A stretch of DNA of 64,000 nt from Pseudofrankia inefficax (GTDB taxonomy: Bacteria; Actinomycetota; Actinomycetes; Frankiales; Frankiaceae). Below, piece after piece: positions 1 through 8,478 of the stretch. The notes under the pieces are model-generated. The model saw only the letters and a program-made list of their open reading frames with translations, did no database searches and was not told the DNA's origin. The position numbers were made by a program, and so were the translations under genes. Every line of letters starts with the position of its first letter. The stretch's first letter is position 1. The stretch is taken from assembly GCF_000166135.1 (NCBI RefSeq), contig NC_014666.1:1364001-1428000 (forward strand). The letters are read 5' to 3'.

Positions 1-603
<603 letters not shown>

Positions 604-624
604 CGGCGGCGGGCACGGCAGCGG

Positions 625-1476
625 ATGGGACTGCCGCTTCGGTCAGCCCCGGTGAGGCTGCTGGACGACCGTGACCTGCCCTCGGTACGCCAGCTGCTCG
701 CGCGCGACCCGGTGACCGACGTCTTCGTCGCGTCCCGGGTCGAGGCGTGTGGGCTGGACCCGTGGCGGCTCGGCGCCGAGGTCTGGGGACACGTCGTCGA
801 CGGCCGGATCGCGGCGCTGTGCTACTCGGGCGCGAACCTGTGGCCGGTCGGCGCCGGGTCCACGTCGGTGAAGCTGTTCGCCGAGCGGGCCAGGCGCGCC
901 GGCCGGCGCTGTTCGTCGATCGTCGGTGAGGCGCGCTCGGTCGCCGAGCTCTGGCGCCACCTGGAGCCGGCCTGGGGGCCGGCGCGGGAGGTGCGCGGCG
1001 AACAGCCGCTGCTGGTCATCGACGGCCCGCCGCTGATCCGGCCGGACACCGCTGTGCGCCTGGTCCGGCCGGATGAGCTGGACATCCTGATGCCGGCGAG
1101 CATCGCGATGTTCACCGAGGAGATCGGCGTCTCACCGATCCTCGCCGACGGCGGGGCGCTCTATCGGGCCAGGGTCGCGGAGTTCGTCGGGCAGCGACGT
1201 TCGTTCGCGCACATCGAGGACGGCCGGGTGCTGTTCAAGGCCGAGATCGGCGCGATCGCCGGCGGGGTCAGCCAGGTGCAGGGCGTCTGGGTGGACCCTG
1301 CCCTGCGCGGCCGCGGGTACGGCGCCGCTGGCACGGCGAGCGTCGTGGCGCTGGCCCAGGCGATGTACGCGCCGGTGGTCAGCCTGTACGTCAACGACTT
1401 CAACACCCCGGCCCGCCGCGCCTATGAACGGGTGGGCTTCCGGCGGGCCGGCACGTTCGCGTCCGTTTTGTTCTAG
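625..1476 (+). CDS. GNAT family N-acetyltransferase with N-terminal DUF4081-like region
   Basis: 283 residues. The C-terminal half carries the acetyl-CoA binding signature of GNAT enzymes, VWVDPALRGRGYG near residues 226-238, followed by the helix and the NDFNTPARRAYERVGF strand-helix that closes the fold. The N-terminal half (about residues 8-130) resembles the DUF4081 domain found ahead of GNAT domains in actinobacteria, including the CxLDPWRLG-like stretch. The substrate cannot be read from sequence. The gene lies 21 nt after ispG, an arrangement common in actinomycetes, which suggests co-transcription but does not prove a role in isoprenoid metabolism. ATG start at 625. Confidence 0.88.
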   Translation: MGLPLRSAPVRLLDDRDLPSVRQLLARDPVTDVFVASRVEACGLDPWRLGAEVWGHVVDGRIAALCYSGANLWPVGAGSTSVKLFAERARRAGRRCSSIVGEARSVAELWRHLEPAWGPAREVRGEQPLLVIDGPPLIRPDTAVRLVRPDELDILMPASIAMFTEEIGVSPILADGGALYRARVAEFVGQRRSFAHIEDGRVLFKAEIGAIAGGVSQVQGVWVDPALRGRGYGAAGTASVVALAQAMYAPVVSLYVNDFNTPARRAYERVGFRRAGTFASVLF

Positions 1477-1536
1477 ATCGTCGGATACCCGGGTGTTCCC
1501 GGCCGCTCCATTCTTCATAATTCCGATGAGATAACT

Positions 1537-1553
1537 AGAGAAAGCGATTCTCT
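1537..1553. promoter_or_regulatory. Small palindrome in the sulfate operon leader, candidate operator
   Basis: The 266-nt gap before the sulfate binding protein gene is clearly more A/T-rich than its surroundings. It contains a perfect 6-bp inverted repeat, agagaa / ttctct with a 5-nt spacer. A TTGACT hexamer at 1695-1700 could be a -35 element, but no convincing -10 follows it. The palindrome may be bound by the Rrf2-type regulator encoded at the end of the operon; this is inference. Confidence 0.3.
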
Positions 1554-1742
1554 CGACCGCGCAGGGTTTTTGAGCTTGGTCATTCCGCTCGTTCTACGCT
1601 GATGGCCGATTGTTACAAGATCGTGTCATTGGTGCAACGAGCGGCTGGTTCTCCCATGATCCCTCTGGCATGCTGTCGTTCCCGACAAGTCCGATTGACT
1701 TGCGTGTACCGTCGCTGTGTGCGTGTCCTGGGAGGAACAGAT

Positions 1743-2822
1743 ATGAAGCCCACGAGGCTGGGGTCAACTGGGCGGGGAGCGCGTGTCCTGCGCCGTGGGG
1801 TGCCCCTGATCGCTGCCGGTGCGGCTGTCGCGCTGGCGGTGGCCGCCTGCGGCGGCAGCTCGGGCGGCGGTAGCGCGGCGGCGAGCGGCACCCCGGGCCC
1901 GAACGCGGGCCAGACGGTCGCGATCGTCGGGTATTCGGTTCCCAAGCCGGCGTACGACGCGCTGGAGGCGGCGTTCCTCAAGACCGACGCCGGCAAGGGC
2001 GTCAAGTTCTCGGAGACCTTCGGGGCCAGTGGAACCGAGAGCAAGGCCGTGGCGGCCGGCCAGAAGGCCGACTTCGTCGCTTTCTCGCTCGACCCGGACA
2101 TGACCCGCCTGGTGCCGAAGTTCGTGGCCTCGGGTTGGAACTCGGACCCCAACAAGGGCCAGATCTCCGACTCGGTCGTGGTGATCGCGGTGCGTAAGGG
2201 CAACCCGCTGCACATCACCGGCTGGGACGACCTGATCAAGCCGGGCGTGAAGATCGTCACTCCGGACCCGGCGTCCTCCGGCTCGGCGAAGTGGAACATC
2301 CTCGCGGCCTACGAGCACATCATCGCCGAGGGCGGCACCGACGCGGACGCCCAGGCGTACCTGACGTCGTTCTTCAAGAACGTCGTCAGCAAGCCCTCCA
2401 GCGGCGCCGACGCGACCACGACGTTCACGCAGGGCACCGGCGACGTGCTGATCTCCTACGAGAACGAGGCCATCGGCGCCCGCCAGAAGGGCACGTCGCT
2501 GGACTACGTCGTCCCGAAGGAAAGCTTCCTGATCGAGAACCCGGTCGCGGTGACCCTGACCGCCAACTCGGCGGCCAAGGCGTTCCTGGACTTCGCGCGC
2601 AGTGACGCGGGTCAGGCCATCTTCGCCAGCAAGGGCTTCCGGCCGGTCGACACGAACGCCACCATCGGCACGGTGGCGGGCGCGAACGACCCGAGCAAGC
2701 CGTTCCCGACGGTCGCCAAGCTGACCACCATCGCGGACCTCGGCGGCTGGTCGAAGGTCAACAAGGAGTTCTTCGACGCCGACAACGGCATCGTGACGAA
2801 GATCGAGAACGCTACCGGATGA
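1743..2822 (+). CDS. Sulfate ABC transporter substrate-binding lipoprotein
   Basis: 359 residues. Periplasmic-type sulfate (or thiosulfate) binding protein anchored as a lipoprotein outside the membrane. It has an arginine-rich n-region, a hydrophobic core and a lipobox LAVAAC with the acceptor cysteine at residue 36. The mature part has the family stretches FGASGTESKAVAAGQKADFV and the DPASSGSAKWNILAAY helix that contacts the oxyanion. The ATG at 1743 was chosen because it is preceded by GGGAGGAAC and starts a complete signal peptide; the frame is open further upstream but that part has no secretion features. It is the first gene of a four-gene uptake operon; its stop overlaps the next start (ATGA). 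Could be called cysP or sbp; substrate preference between sulfate and thiosulfate is not resolved. Confidence 0.93.
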   Translation: MKPTRLGSTGRGARVLRRGVPLIAAGAAVALAVAACGGSSGGGSAAASGTPGPNAGQTVAIVGYSVPKPAYDALEAAFLKTDAGKGVKFSETFGASGTESKAVAAGQKADFVAFSLDPDMTRLVPKFVASGWNSDPNKGQISDSVVVIAVRKGNPLHITGWDDLIKPGVKIVTPDPASSGSAKWNILAAYEHIIAEGGTDADAQAYLTSFFKNVVSKPSSGADATTTFTQGTGDVLISYENEAIGARQKGTSLDYVVPKESFLIENPVAVTLTANSAAKAFLDFARSDAGQAIFASKGFRPVDTNATIGTVAGANDPSKPFPTVAKLTTIADLGGWSKVNKEFFDADNGIVTKIENATG

Positions 2823-3676
2823 GTATCGCGGTGGAGCCGGCTCCAACGGCTTCACCGGCTCGGACCCGAGCCGCGCGGGACGCCTCTGGCGCCGCGCGGC
2901 TCGGTCGCGGGCCGGGGCTGGGGCTCGGCATGGCGGTTCTGTGGCTCAGCCTGCTGGTACTGATCCCGCTGGCGGCCGTCGTCGCGCGCGGGTTCACCGG
3001 CGGGTGGAGCGGGTTCTGGGACAACATCACCGACCCCGCGGCCCTGCGGGCGCTGCGCCTGACGGTGACCAGCTCCCTGCTGGTGGCCGTGATCAACGCG
3101 GTGATGGGGACGTTGCTGGCCTGGGTGCTGGTGCGTGACCCGTTCCCCGGCCGGAGACTGGTCGACCTGATCATCGACATCCCGTTCGCGCTGCCGACCA
3201 TCGTGGCCGGACTGGTGCTACTTGCCGTGTACGGCACCGACAGCCCGGTCGGGATCCATCTGCTCGGCACGCAGCGGGCGATCGTGCTCGGGCTGCTCTT
3301 CGTGACGCTCCCTTTCGTGGTCCGGTCGGTCCAGCCCGTGCTGATGGCGCTGGACACCGAGGCCGAACAGGCAGCGGCCTGCCTGGGCGCCGGGCCCTGG
3401 ACCATCTTCCGGCGGATCGTGCTTCCGCTGCTGCTGCCGGCCATCGCCTCCGGCGCGGCGCTGGCCTTCGCCCGGGCGATGGGGGAGTACGGGTCGGTGC
3501 TGCTGATCTCCGGCGGCCTGAGCCGGACCAGAGTCTCGTCGATGTACGCGTACCAGAAGATCGAGAACTTCGACTTCGCCGCCGCCTCGGCGACCGCGAC
3601 CGTCCTGCTGGTGGTGAGCCTGCTGGTGATCGTCGGCCTCAATCTGCTCCAGCGCTGGGCGGCTCGCCGTGGGTAG
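2819..3676 (+). CDS. cysT: Sulfate ABC transporter permease CysT
   Basis: 285 residues, a membrane permease of the sulfate/thiosulfate importer (also named CysU). About six hydrophobic segments are visible, the first at residues 39-58. The cytoplasmic EAA loop that docks onto the ATPase is TEAEQAAACLGAGPWTIF followed by RRIVLPLLLPAI, near residues 178-210. The N-terminus has a Pro/Ala/Arg-rich cytoplasmic extension. It overlaps the binding protein gene by 4 nt and the next permease gene by 8 nt, indicating translational coupling and equal expression of the two permease halves. Confidence 0.94.
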   Translation: MSIAVEPAPTASPARTRAARDASGAARLGRGPGLGLGMAVLWLSLLVLIPLAAVVARGFTGGWSGFWDNITDPAALRALRLTVTSSLLVAVINAVMGTLLAWVLVRDPFPGRRLVDLIIDIPFALPTIVAGLVLLAVYGTDSPVGIHLLGTQRAIVLGLLFVTLPFVVRSVQPVLMALDTEAEQAAACLGAGPWTIFRRIVLPLLLPAIASGAALAFARAMGEYGSVLLISGGLSRTRVSSMYAYQKIENFDFAAASATATVLLVVSLLVIVGLNLLQRWAARRG

Positions 3677-4523
3677 CCGCGGCGCCGGGCGCTTTGTCGG
3701 CCGGTTCATCGCGCTGGCCTACGTCGCGGTCCTCGTCCTGGTCCCACTCGTGGTGGTCTTCTGGAAGACGGTGAGCGCCGGACCGTCCGAATTCTGGTCG
3801 GCGATCAGCTCCCACCAGGCCGTGACCGCCTTCCGGCTGACCGCCGAGATCTCGGTCGCCGCGGTCGCGCTCAACACCGTGTTCGGGGTGGGCGTCGCGC
3901 TGCTGATCGCGCGCCATCGGTTCCCCGGGCGCCGCCTGCTCAGCGCGCTGGCCGACCTGCCGATCTCGGTGTCGCCGATCGTCGTCGGTCTCGCGCTGGT
4001 GCTGGTATACGGACCGATCGACGGCTGGTTCGGGAAGGGTCTGCACAGCGCGGGCATCGAGATCATCTTCGCGGTCCCCGGCATGATTCTGGCGACCGCG
4101 TTCGTCTCGATGCCGCTGATCCTGCGCGAGATCGTCCCCGTGCTGGAGGAAGCCGGCACCGAGCAGGAGCAGGCAGCACGGGTGCTCGGCGCCAATGCCT
4201 GGCAGCGGTTCGTCCGGATCACGATTCCGATCATCCGCCCCGCCCTGCTGTACGGCATCGTGCTCAGCCTGGCCCGCTCGATCGGCGAGTACGGCGCCGT
4301 GCTGGTGGTGTCCGGCAACGTCAGCGGAGCCAACCAGACCCAGACCGTGCCGCTGCTGGTCTCCGAACGGATCCAGCAGCTGGAGCCCGGCGCATACCAG
4401 CTCGCGTTCCTGCTGATCGTGGTCACCGTTCTCACGATCGTCGTCGTCAACCTCCGGCGGACGAGGGACGAACCGAACAATGTCGAACCGCATGACGCGG
4501 GACTGAACGAGGGTGGACTCTAG
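3669..4523 (+). CDS. cysW: Sulfate ABC transporter permease CysW
   Basis: 284 residues, second permease subunit of the importer. It has six predicted membrane segments and an EAA loop GTEQEQAARVLGANAWQRF near residues 163-181 that contacts CysA. The GTG start at 3669 lies within the end of cysT (8-nt overlap). The C-terminal tail after the last membrane segment is polar. It ends directly against the GTG of the ATPase gene, with no spacer. The pairing of two similar but distinct permeases is the normal heterodimer for this transporter family. Confidence 0.94.
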   Translation: MGSRGAGRFVGRFIALAYVAVLVLVPLVVVFWKTVSAGPSEFWSAISSHQAVTAFRLTAEISVAAVALNTVFGVGVALLIARHRFPGRRLLSALADLPISVSPIVVGLALVLVYGPIDGWFGKGLHSAGIEIIFAVPGMILATAFVSMPLILREIVPVLEEAGTEQEQAARVLGANAWQRFVRITIPIIRPALLYGIVLSLARSIGEYGAVLVVSGNVSGANQTQTVPLLVSERIQQLEPGAYQLAFLLIVVTVLTIVVVNLRRTRDEPNNVEPHDAGLNEGGL

Positions 4524-5459
4524 GTGAGCATCGAGGTCAACTCGGTCGGGAAGCGGTTCGGCACCTTCGTCGCGCTGGACGATGTCAGCCTGACCGTGGC
4601 GGACGGACGGCTGACCGCCCTGCTGGGGCCCAGCGGCGGCGGCAAGTCGACCCTGCTGCGCATCATCGGCGGCCTGGAGCAGCCGGACACCGGAACCGTC
4701 CGGATCAACGGGACGGACGCCACGCGCATCCCGCCGCAGCGGCGCAACGTCGGCTTCGTCTTCCAGCACTACGCCGCCTTCAAGCACCTGTCGGTGTACC
4801 GGAACGTCGCGTTCGGCCTGGAGATCCGCAAGCGGCCGAAGGCCGAGATCCGCGAGCGGGTGCACGAGCTGCTGGCCCTCGTCCACCTGGAGCAGTTCGC
4901 CGACCGGCTGCCGGAGCAGCTCTCCGGTGGCCAGCGCCAGCGGATGGCGCTCGCGCGCGCCCTCGCGGTCGAGCCGTCGGTGCTCCTGCTCGACGAGCCG
5001 TTCGGGGCGCTGGACGCCCAGGTCCGCAAGGAACTGCGCGACTGGCTGCGCCGGCTGCACGACGAGGTGCACGTGACCACCATCTTCGTGACGCACGACC
5101 AGGAGGAGGCCCTGGAGGTCGCCGACGAGCTGGTGGTCATCAACCACGGCCGGATCGAGCAGGTCGGCAGCCCCGCCGAGGTCTATGACAAGCCCGCGAA
5201 CGACTTCGTGATGAGCTTCCTCGGCCCGGTCACCCATCTCGCCGGCCGGCTGGTCCGCCCGCACGACCTGGAGATCTTCACGGCAGAGACGCCCGAGGCG
5301 GTGCCTGCGGCGGTCGCCAGCCTGCAGCGGATCGGCTTCGAGGTCCGGGTCACGCTGGACGCCGGAGCTGAGCAGCCCTGGGCCCAGCTCACCCGCGGGC
5401 AGTCCGAGGCGCTGGGTCTCGCCACCGGCGACCGGGTGTGGATCCGCGCCCCCCGCTGA
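4524..5459 (+). CDS. cysA: Sulfate/thiosulfate import ATP-binding protein CysA
   Basis: 311 residues, the ATPase of the importer. Visible in order: Walker [10 protein letters not shown] (about 35-43), Q-loop FQHYAAF, ABC signature [15 protein letters not shown] (about 132), Walker [12 protein letters not shown], and the switch histidine in THDQEEA (about 190). The C-terminal 70 residues form a small regulatory/TOBE-like part, shorter than in E. coli CysA (365 aa). The GTG start abuts the cysW stop. The first strands ([19 protein letters not shown]) fit the family start. Last gene of the transporter operon; a hairpin follows. Confidence 0.95.
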   Translation: MSIEVNSVGKRFGTFVALDDVSLTVADGRLTALLGPSGGGKSTLLRIIGGLEQPDTGTVRINGTDATRIPPQRRNVGFVFQHYAAFKHLSVYRNVAFGLEIRKRPKAEIRERVHELLALVHLEQFADRLPEQLSGGQRQRMALARALAVEPSVLLLDEPFGALDAQVRKELRDWLRRLHDEVHVTTIFVTHDQEEALEVADELVVINHGRIEQVGSPAEVYDKPANDFVMSFLGPVTHLAGRLVRPHDLEIFTAETPEAVPAAVASLQRIGFEVRVTLDAGAEQPWAQLTRGQSEALGLATGDRVWIRAPR

Positions 5460-5469
5460 TCGTCACGGG

Positions 5470-5505
5470 CCGGTCACCCCTGCACCCAGGACCGAGGGTG
5501 GCCGG
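5470..5505 (+). terminator. Candidate terminator hairpin after cysA
   Basis: A 10-bp stem, ccggtcaccc at 5470-5479 with gggtggccgg at 5496-5505 (one G-U pair), and a 16-nt loop. There is no U-tract, which is common for actinobacterial terminators. It lies between the sulfate operon and the Rrf2 regulator gene. Confidence 0.4.
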
Positions 5506-5569
5506 CACCTGGGGCGCGGCACGGTACCCGCCGTGGGCGTGATCATGGCAGGGGCGGCAAGATGGAGGC

Positions 5570-6025
5570 ATGCAGATCTCCGCGCGTGCCGACTACGCCC
5601 TGCGCGCACTGCTGACCCTCGCCGCCAGCGACGGCGGGCTGGTCAAGGGTGAGACGCTCGCGTCGGCGCAGGACCTGCCGCTGCGCTTCCTCGAGAACAT
5701 CCTGACCGACCTGCGCCGCAGCGGCCTGGTGGCCAGCAGGCGCGGTGCCGAGGGTGGTTACCAGCTGGCCCGCCCGGCCGCCGAGATCGACGTGGCCACC
5801 GTCATCCGGGCGACCGACGGCCCGCTCGCCGGCGTGCGCGGCCGGCGGCCGGAGGAGGTCACCTACGAGGGCGCGGCCAAGAACCTGCAGGACGTCTGGA
5901 TCGCGGTGCGGGTGAGCCTGCGCCAGGTGCTGGAGTCCGTCACCCTTGCCGACATCGCCTCGGGGGAGCTGCCCGAGCTGATCCGCGAGCACAGCCAGGC
6001 CCCGGGCGCCTGGTCGCGCCGCTGA
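5570..6025 (+). CDS. Rrf2 family transcriptional regulator
   Basis: 151 residues. N-terminal winged helix-turn-helix of the Rrf2 type, starting MQISARADYALRALLTLA, with the recognition region LRFLENILTDLRRSGLVASRRGAEGGYQLARP (about residues 44-75; shown here only as landmarks LRFLENIL and GAEGGYQL). The protein has no cysteine at all, so it cannot hold an iron-sulfur cluster as IscR and NsrR do; it is closer to the CymR type that senses sulfur supply through a partner or metabolite. Its place 110 nt after cysA suggests it controls the sulfate importer. A CAAGAT hexamer ends 6 nt before the ATG, so the mRNA may be leaderless, though GGAGG also lies just before the start. Confidence 0.88.
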   Translation: MQISARADYALRALLTLAASDGGLVKGETLASAQDLPLRFLENILTDLRRSGLVASRRGAEGGYQLARPAAEIDVATVIRATDGPLAGVRGRRPEEVTYEGAAKNLQDVWIAVRVSLRQVLESVTLADIASGELPELIREHSQAPGAWSRR

Positions 6026-6049
6026 CCCCGGGCCGTCCCGCTTCCCCGG

Positions 6050-6580
6050 TCAGGAACCACCGGGAAACGCCTGGACGGCGCTCGCGGGGTTCTTGCCGGC
6101 GGTGAGCCTGGCCCGCTGGGCGCGGACGGCCGCCTGGGTCAGCGCGTCGACGACGAGCTCGCGGGTGGGGCCGCCCACCGTCGCGACCGCGTCGTAGGCG
6201 GCGGCCGCCGTCCGGTCGTCGAGCTGCGCGAGCAGGCTCAGCGCCGCCGGGACGGTCGTGGGACTGACGGGCAGGGTGTAGGCCGGCAGCGCGGCCGGCG
6301 GTTGGGCGCCGGCCGCCAACAGCAGCCCGGTCAGCTGGTCTCTTAGCTGGCGGTGCGCGGCGTAGGCGGCGAACGCCAGCGTCCGGGCGTCTCCGGCCGG
6401 CGCGCCGAGCGGCGCGAGTGCTCCGCCGGCCGCCGACGTCCCGTACACCGCGCCGTGCTCGACGGCGAGCAGTGCCGACAGCGCCGTGACTCCTGCCGGG
6501 CTCAGCGCCCCGATCGAGGACGGCGTGGTCGAGGACGGCGTGGTCGTCGGCCGGCTGGTCCCCACCATCGTGCCTTTCAT
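6050..6580 (-). CDS. DUF4439 ferritin-like domain protein
   Basis: 176 residues, Ala-rich and mostly helical. It matches the actinobacterial DUF4439 pattern: a helix with a glutamate (LLAVEHGAVYG, about residue 40), a second helix with AYAAHRQLRDQLTGLL, and a long alanine-rich C-terminal helix (AYDAVATVGG, ALTQAAVRAQRAR). In related genomes this family sits next to a lipoprotein gene just upstream of and divergent from rimP, exactly as here. No function is established; the ferritin-like four-helix fold suggests metal or carboxylate chemistry, but the residues needed for a di-iron site are not obvious. The N-terminal 25 residues are Ser/Thr-rich. ATG starts at 6580 and 6568 are both possible. 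Confidence 0.72.
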   Translation of the reverse strand: MKGTMVGTSRPTTTPSSTTPSSIGALSPAGVTALSALLAVEHGAVYGTSAAGGALAPLGAPAGDARTLAFAAYAAHRQLRDQLTGLLLAAGAQPPAALPAYTLPVSPTTVPAALSLLAQLDDRTAAAAYDAVATVGGPTRELVVDALTQAAVRAQRARLTAGKNPASAVQAFPGGS

Positions 6581-6634
6581 CCGTGCGTTGGTCGGGCGGT
6601 CGGCCGCGGGGCGTCCGGGCGGGACGCGGCCGGG

Positions 6635-7234
6635 TCAGCCGGTGGCGCCGAGCGCGAGCAGGTCGGCGTGGCAGGACTCGGCCGCGTACAGGCTAGCGAG
6701 CAGCGGCGCGAGCCGGGTGGTCGTCGACAGGCAGGTGGCCCGGTGGGCGCCGGCCGCGCCGCGCTCGGCCGCGGCCAGCGCCGCCAGGGCGCTCGCCCGC
6801 GCCGCGGTGGAGTCGTCCACCGGCGCGGTGGCCGTCCCAGGGGGCGTCCCGGTGGGCGTTCCGGCGCCGCCGGCCGGGCTGGCGGCAGGCGTGCTGGAGC
6901 CGCCCGCCGACGGCGTCGTGGTCGGGTCGGCGGTCGACACCCCGGGCACCAGAGCGGCCAGCGCCGCGAGGTGCTGGGCGTGGTGCGCGCGCAGGCCGGC
7001 CAGCAGGCCGGTGAGTGCCGGGTGGCTGGCGATGGCGGCGTCGTAGCGAGCCAGCAGGGCCCGCTCGGTGCCGGCCGCGGCCTGGGCGGCCGCGAGATCG
7101 ACCGGTGGTTCGACCGCGCTGGTCGGCAGCTTCGTGGAGCAGCCCGCGGCCAGCGTGCCCAGGCCGGCCGCGGCCAGGCCTGTCGCCGGCAACGCCAGCA
7201 CTGCCCGCCGGGACGGGGCCGCGACCCTACGCAC
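6635..7234 (-). CDS. Predicted lipoprotein, helical, upstream of rimP
   Basis: About 199 residues from a GTG at 7234. The N-terminus has a twin-arginine-like SRRAVLAL, a hydrophobic stretch and a lipobox LAAGC with the cysteine at residue 32, so export (perhaps by Tat) and lipid anchoring are likely. The mature part has helices with His/Glu (HHAQHLAALAALV, SLYAAESCHADLLALGA) around a Pro/Thr/Gly-rich linker, and resembles the neighbouring DUF4439 protein in composition, suggesting the pair form related four-helix proteins. The frame stays open to an ATG at 7315 but that extension lacks secretion features; no good ribosome binding site is seen for either start, so the start is uncertain. Function unknown. 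Confidence 0.65.
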   Translation of the reverse strand: MRRVAAPSRRAVLALPATGLAAAGLGTLAAGCSTKLPTSAVEPPVDLAAAQAAAGTERALLARYDAAIASHPALTGLLAGLRAHHAQHLAALAALVPGVSTADPTTTPSAGGSSTPAASPAGGAGTPTGTPPGTATAPVDDSTAARASALAALAAAERGAAGAHRATCLSTTTRLAPLLASLYAAESCHADLLALGATG

Positions 7235-7644
7235 GCTGCGCAGCCAATCACACTCCTGTGCGCTCCACGTGGTCTGGGCTCCCCGCCCGGGTGCGCCGCC
7301 GGAGCTCTGGCCCACTCGGTTCCCGGCCGGACAGTCCGGTCATAGTTCGACTCCGCCGGCCAGAGGTGGCAGACCGTCGGGAGCCTGGATTGGAGCCGTA
7401 CCGCGGCGGACGTAGGCTAAGGATCTCGAAGACCACCCAGACCGCGGGCGGCGTCCTGGCGGTCGGGCGTCCTGATCGTCCCGGGCCGGCGACGGCACCC
7501 GGTGACGCGGCGCCAGGCGGTCGGCAGTCATGGCGCGGGGCGAGAACGGGCCGGGCGAACACTTCCCGGGGATCCGCCTCAGACCAGCACACACCTACCG
7601 AGGCACGAGCCTCGGGACCAGAAGGAACGAAGGGATCGGGCGAC
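7235..7644. other. Divergent intergenic region before rimP
   Basis: 410 nt between the divergent lipoprotein and rimP genes. It should hold the promoters of both transcription units. No clear -35/-10 pair, RNA motif or repeat was found. A GAAGGAACGAAGGGA purine run at about 7621-7635 is the likely ribosome binding region of rimP. Confidence 0.4.
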
Positions 7645-8478
7645 GTGGCACGGGACGCGAGTGGCCGGACGGGCCACCGGCCGCAGGCGAGCGGCTCGGC
7701 GCCGCCGGCCGAGATCCGCGACCGGCTCGCCGAGGCGCTCGCGCGCGCCGGGTTCGACCTGGACGACCTGAGCCTGTCGCGCGCCGGCTCCCGCAGCGTG
7801 CTGCGGGTGGCCGTCGACCGCGACGACGGCATCGACCTGGACGCTGTCGCTGACGCCAGCCGGTTGATCTCCGACCTGCTCGACCAGGTCGACGAGGGCG
7901 GCCTGGCCGGCGCGTACGTGCTGGAGGTGACGTCGCCCGGTGTCGACCGGCCGCTGACGGAGCCTCGGCACTGGCGGCGGGCCCGCGGCCGCCTGGTCGA
8001 GGCCCGGCGGGTGGACGGCACCGTCGTCCTCGGCCGGGTGCTCGGCGCGGACGACGAGGGCGTCGACCTCGCGGTCGCCGCCGGCCCGGTTCGGCGGGGC
8101 CGCCCGGTGAAGACGAAGATTGAACGGCTACGGTTCGCCGACGTGGCGAGGGCCGTGGTCCAGATCGAGTTCGGCCCGGCCGGCGACGAGTCGGCCGCCG
8201 CCGGCCCGGTCCGGACGGACGCGGACGTGGACCTGGCCGAGGACGCGGCCGGTGATCTCGACGGCGCGGGCTTCCAGGACGCTCTCGCGGACGCCGACGA
8301 GATCGGCGACGAGCTGGATGACGGCTGGGCCGACGACGGCTGGCCCGCTGGCCTTGACGAGCTGGACGTCGCCGATGACCAGCACGGCGCCGACGACCCG
8401 GGCGATGCCCGGCGCGCGCCGACCGCCGGGCGCCGCAAGGATGTCGGCGGGAGCCCGGGTGAGGAGACAGACCGGTGA
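7645..8478 (+). CDS. rimP: Ribosome maturation factor RimP with acidic C-terminal extension
   Basis: 277 residues from a GTG at 7645; family members are usually 150-200. RimP assists assembly of the 30S subunit. The core (about residues 17-170) shows the N-terminal alpha-beta domain with GFDLDDLSLSRAGSRSVLRV and the conserved YVLEVTSPGVDRPLTEPRHW, then the SH3-like domain ending KIERLRFADVARAVVQIEF. After about residue 180 comes an unusual tail rich in Asp/Glu and Ala. The upstream open frame to 7015 has no RimP features. The stop overlaps the nusA start by 4 nt (GTGA), so the two are coupled, as in other actinomycetes. First gene of the long translation operon. Confidence 0.93.
   Translation: MARDASGRTGHRPQASGSAPPAEIRDRLAEALARAGFDLDDLSLSRAGSRSVLRVAVDRDDGIDLDAVADASRLISDLLDQVDEGGLAGAYVLEVTSPGVDRPLTEPRHWRRARGRLVEARRVDGTVVLGRVLGADDEGVDLAVAAGPVRRGRPVKTKIERLRFADVARAVVQIEFGPAGDESAAAGPVRTDADVDLAEDAAGDLDGAGFQDALADADEIGDELDDGWADDGWPAGLDELDVADDQHGADDPGDARRAPTAGRRKDVGGSPGEETDR

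Noticed and set aside
3639-5264. 541-codon open frame on the minus strand
   Set aside because: Antisense to cysW and cysA, which have full family motifs.
7330-7360. T-loop-like sequence (agttcgactcc)
   Set aside because: No T-stem pairing and no acceptor or anticodon arm nearby, so not a tRNA.
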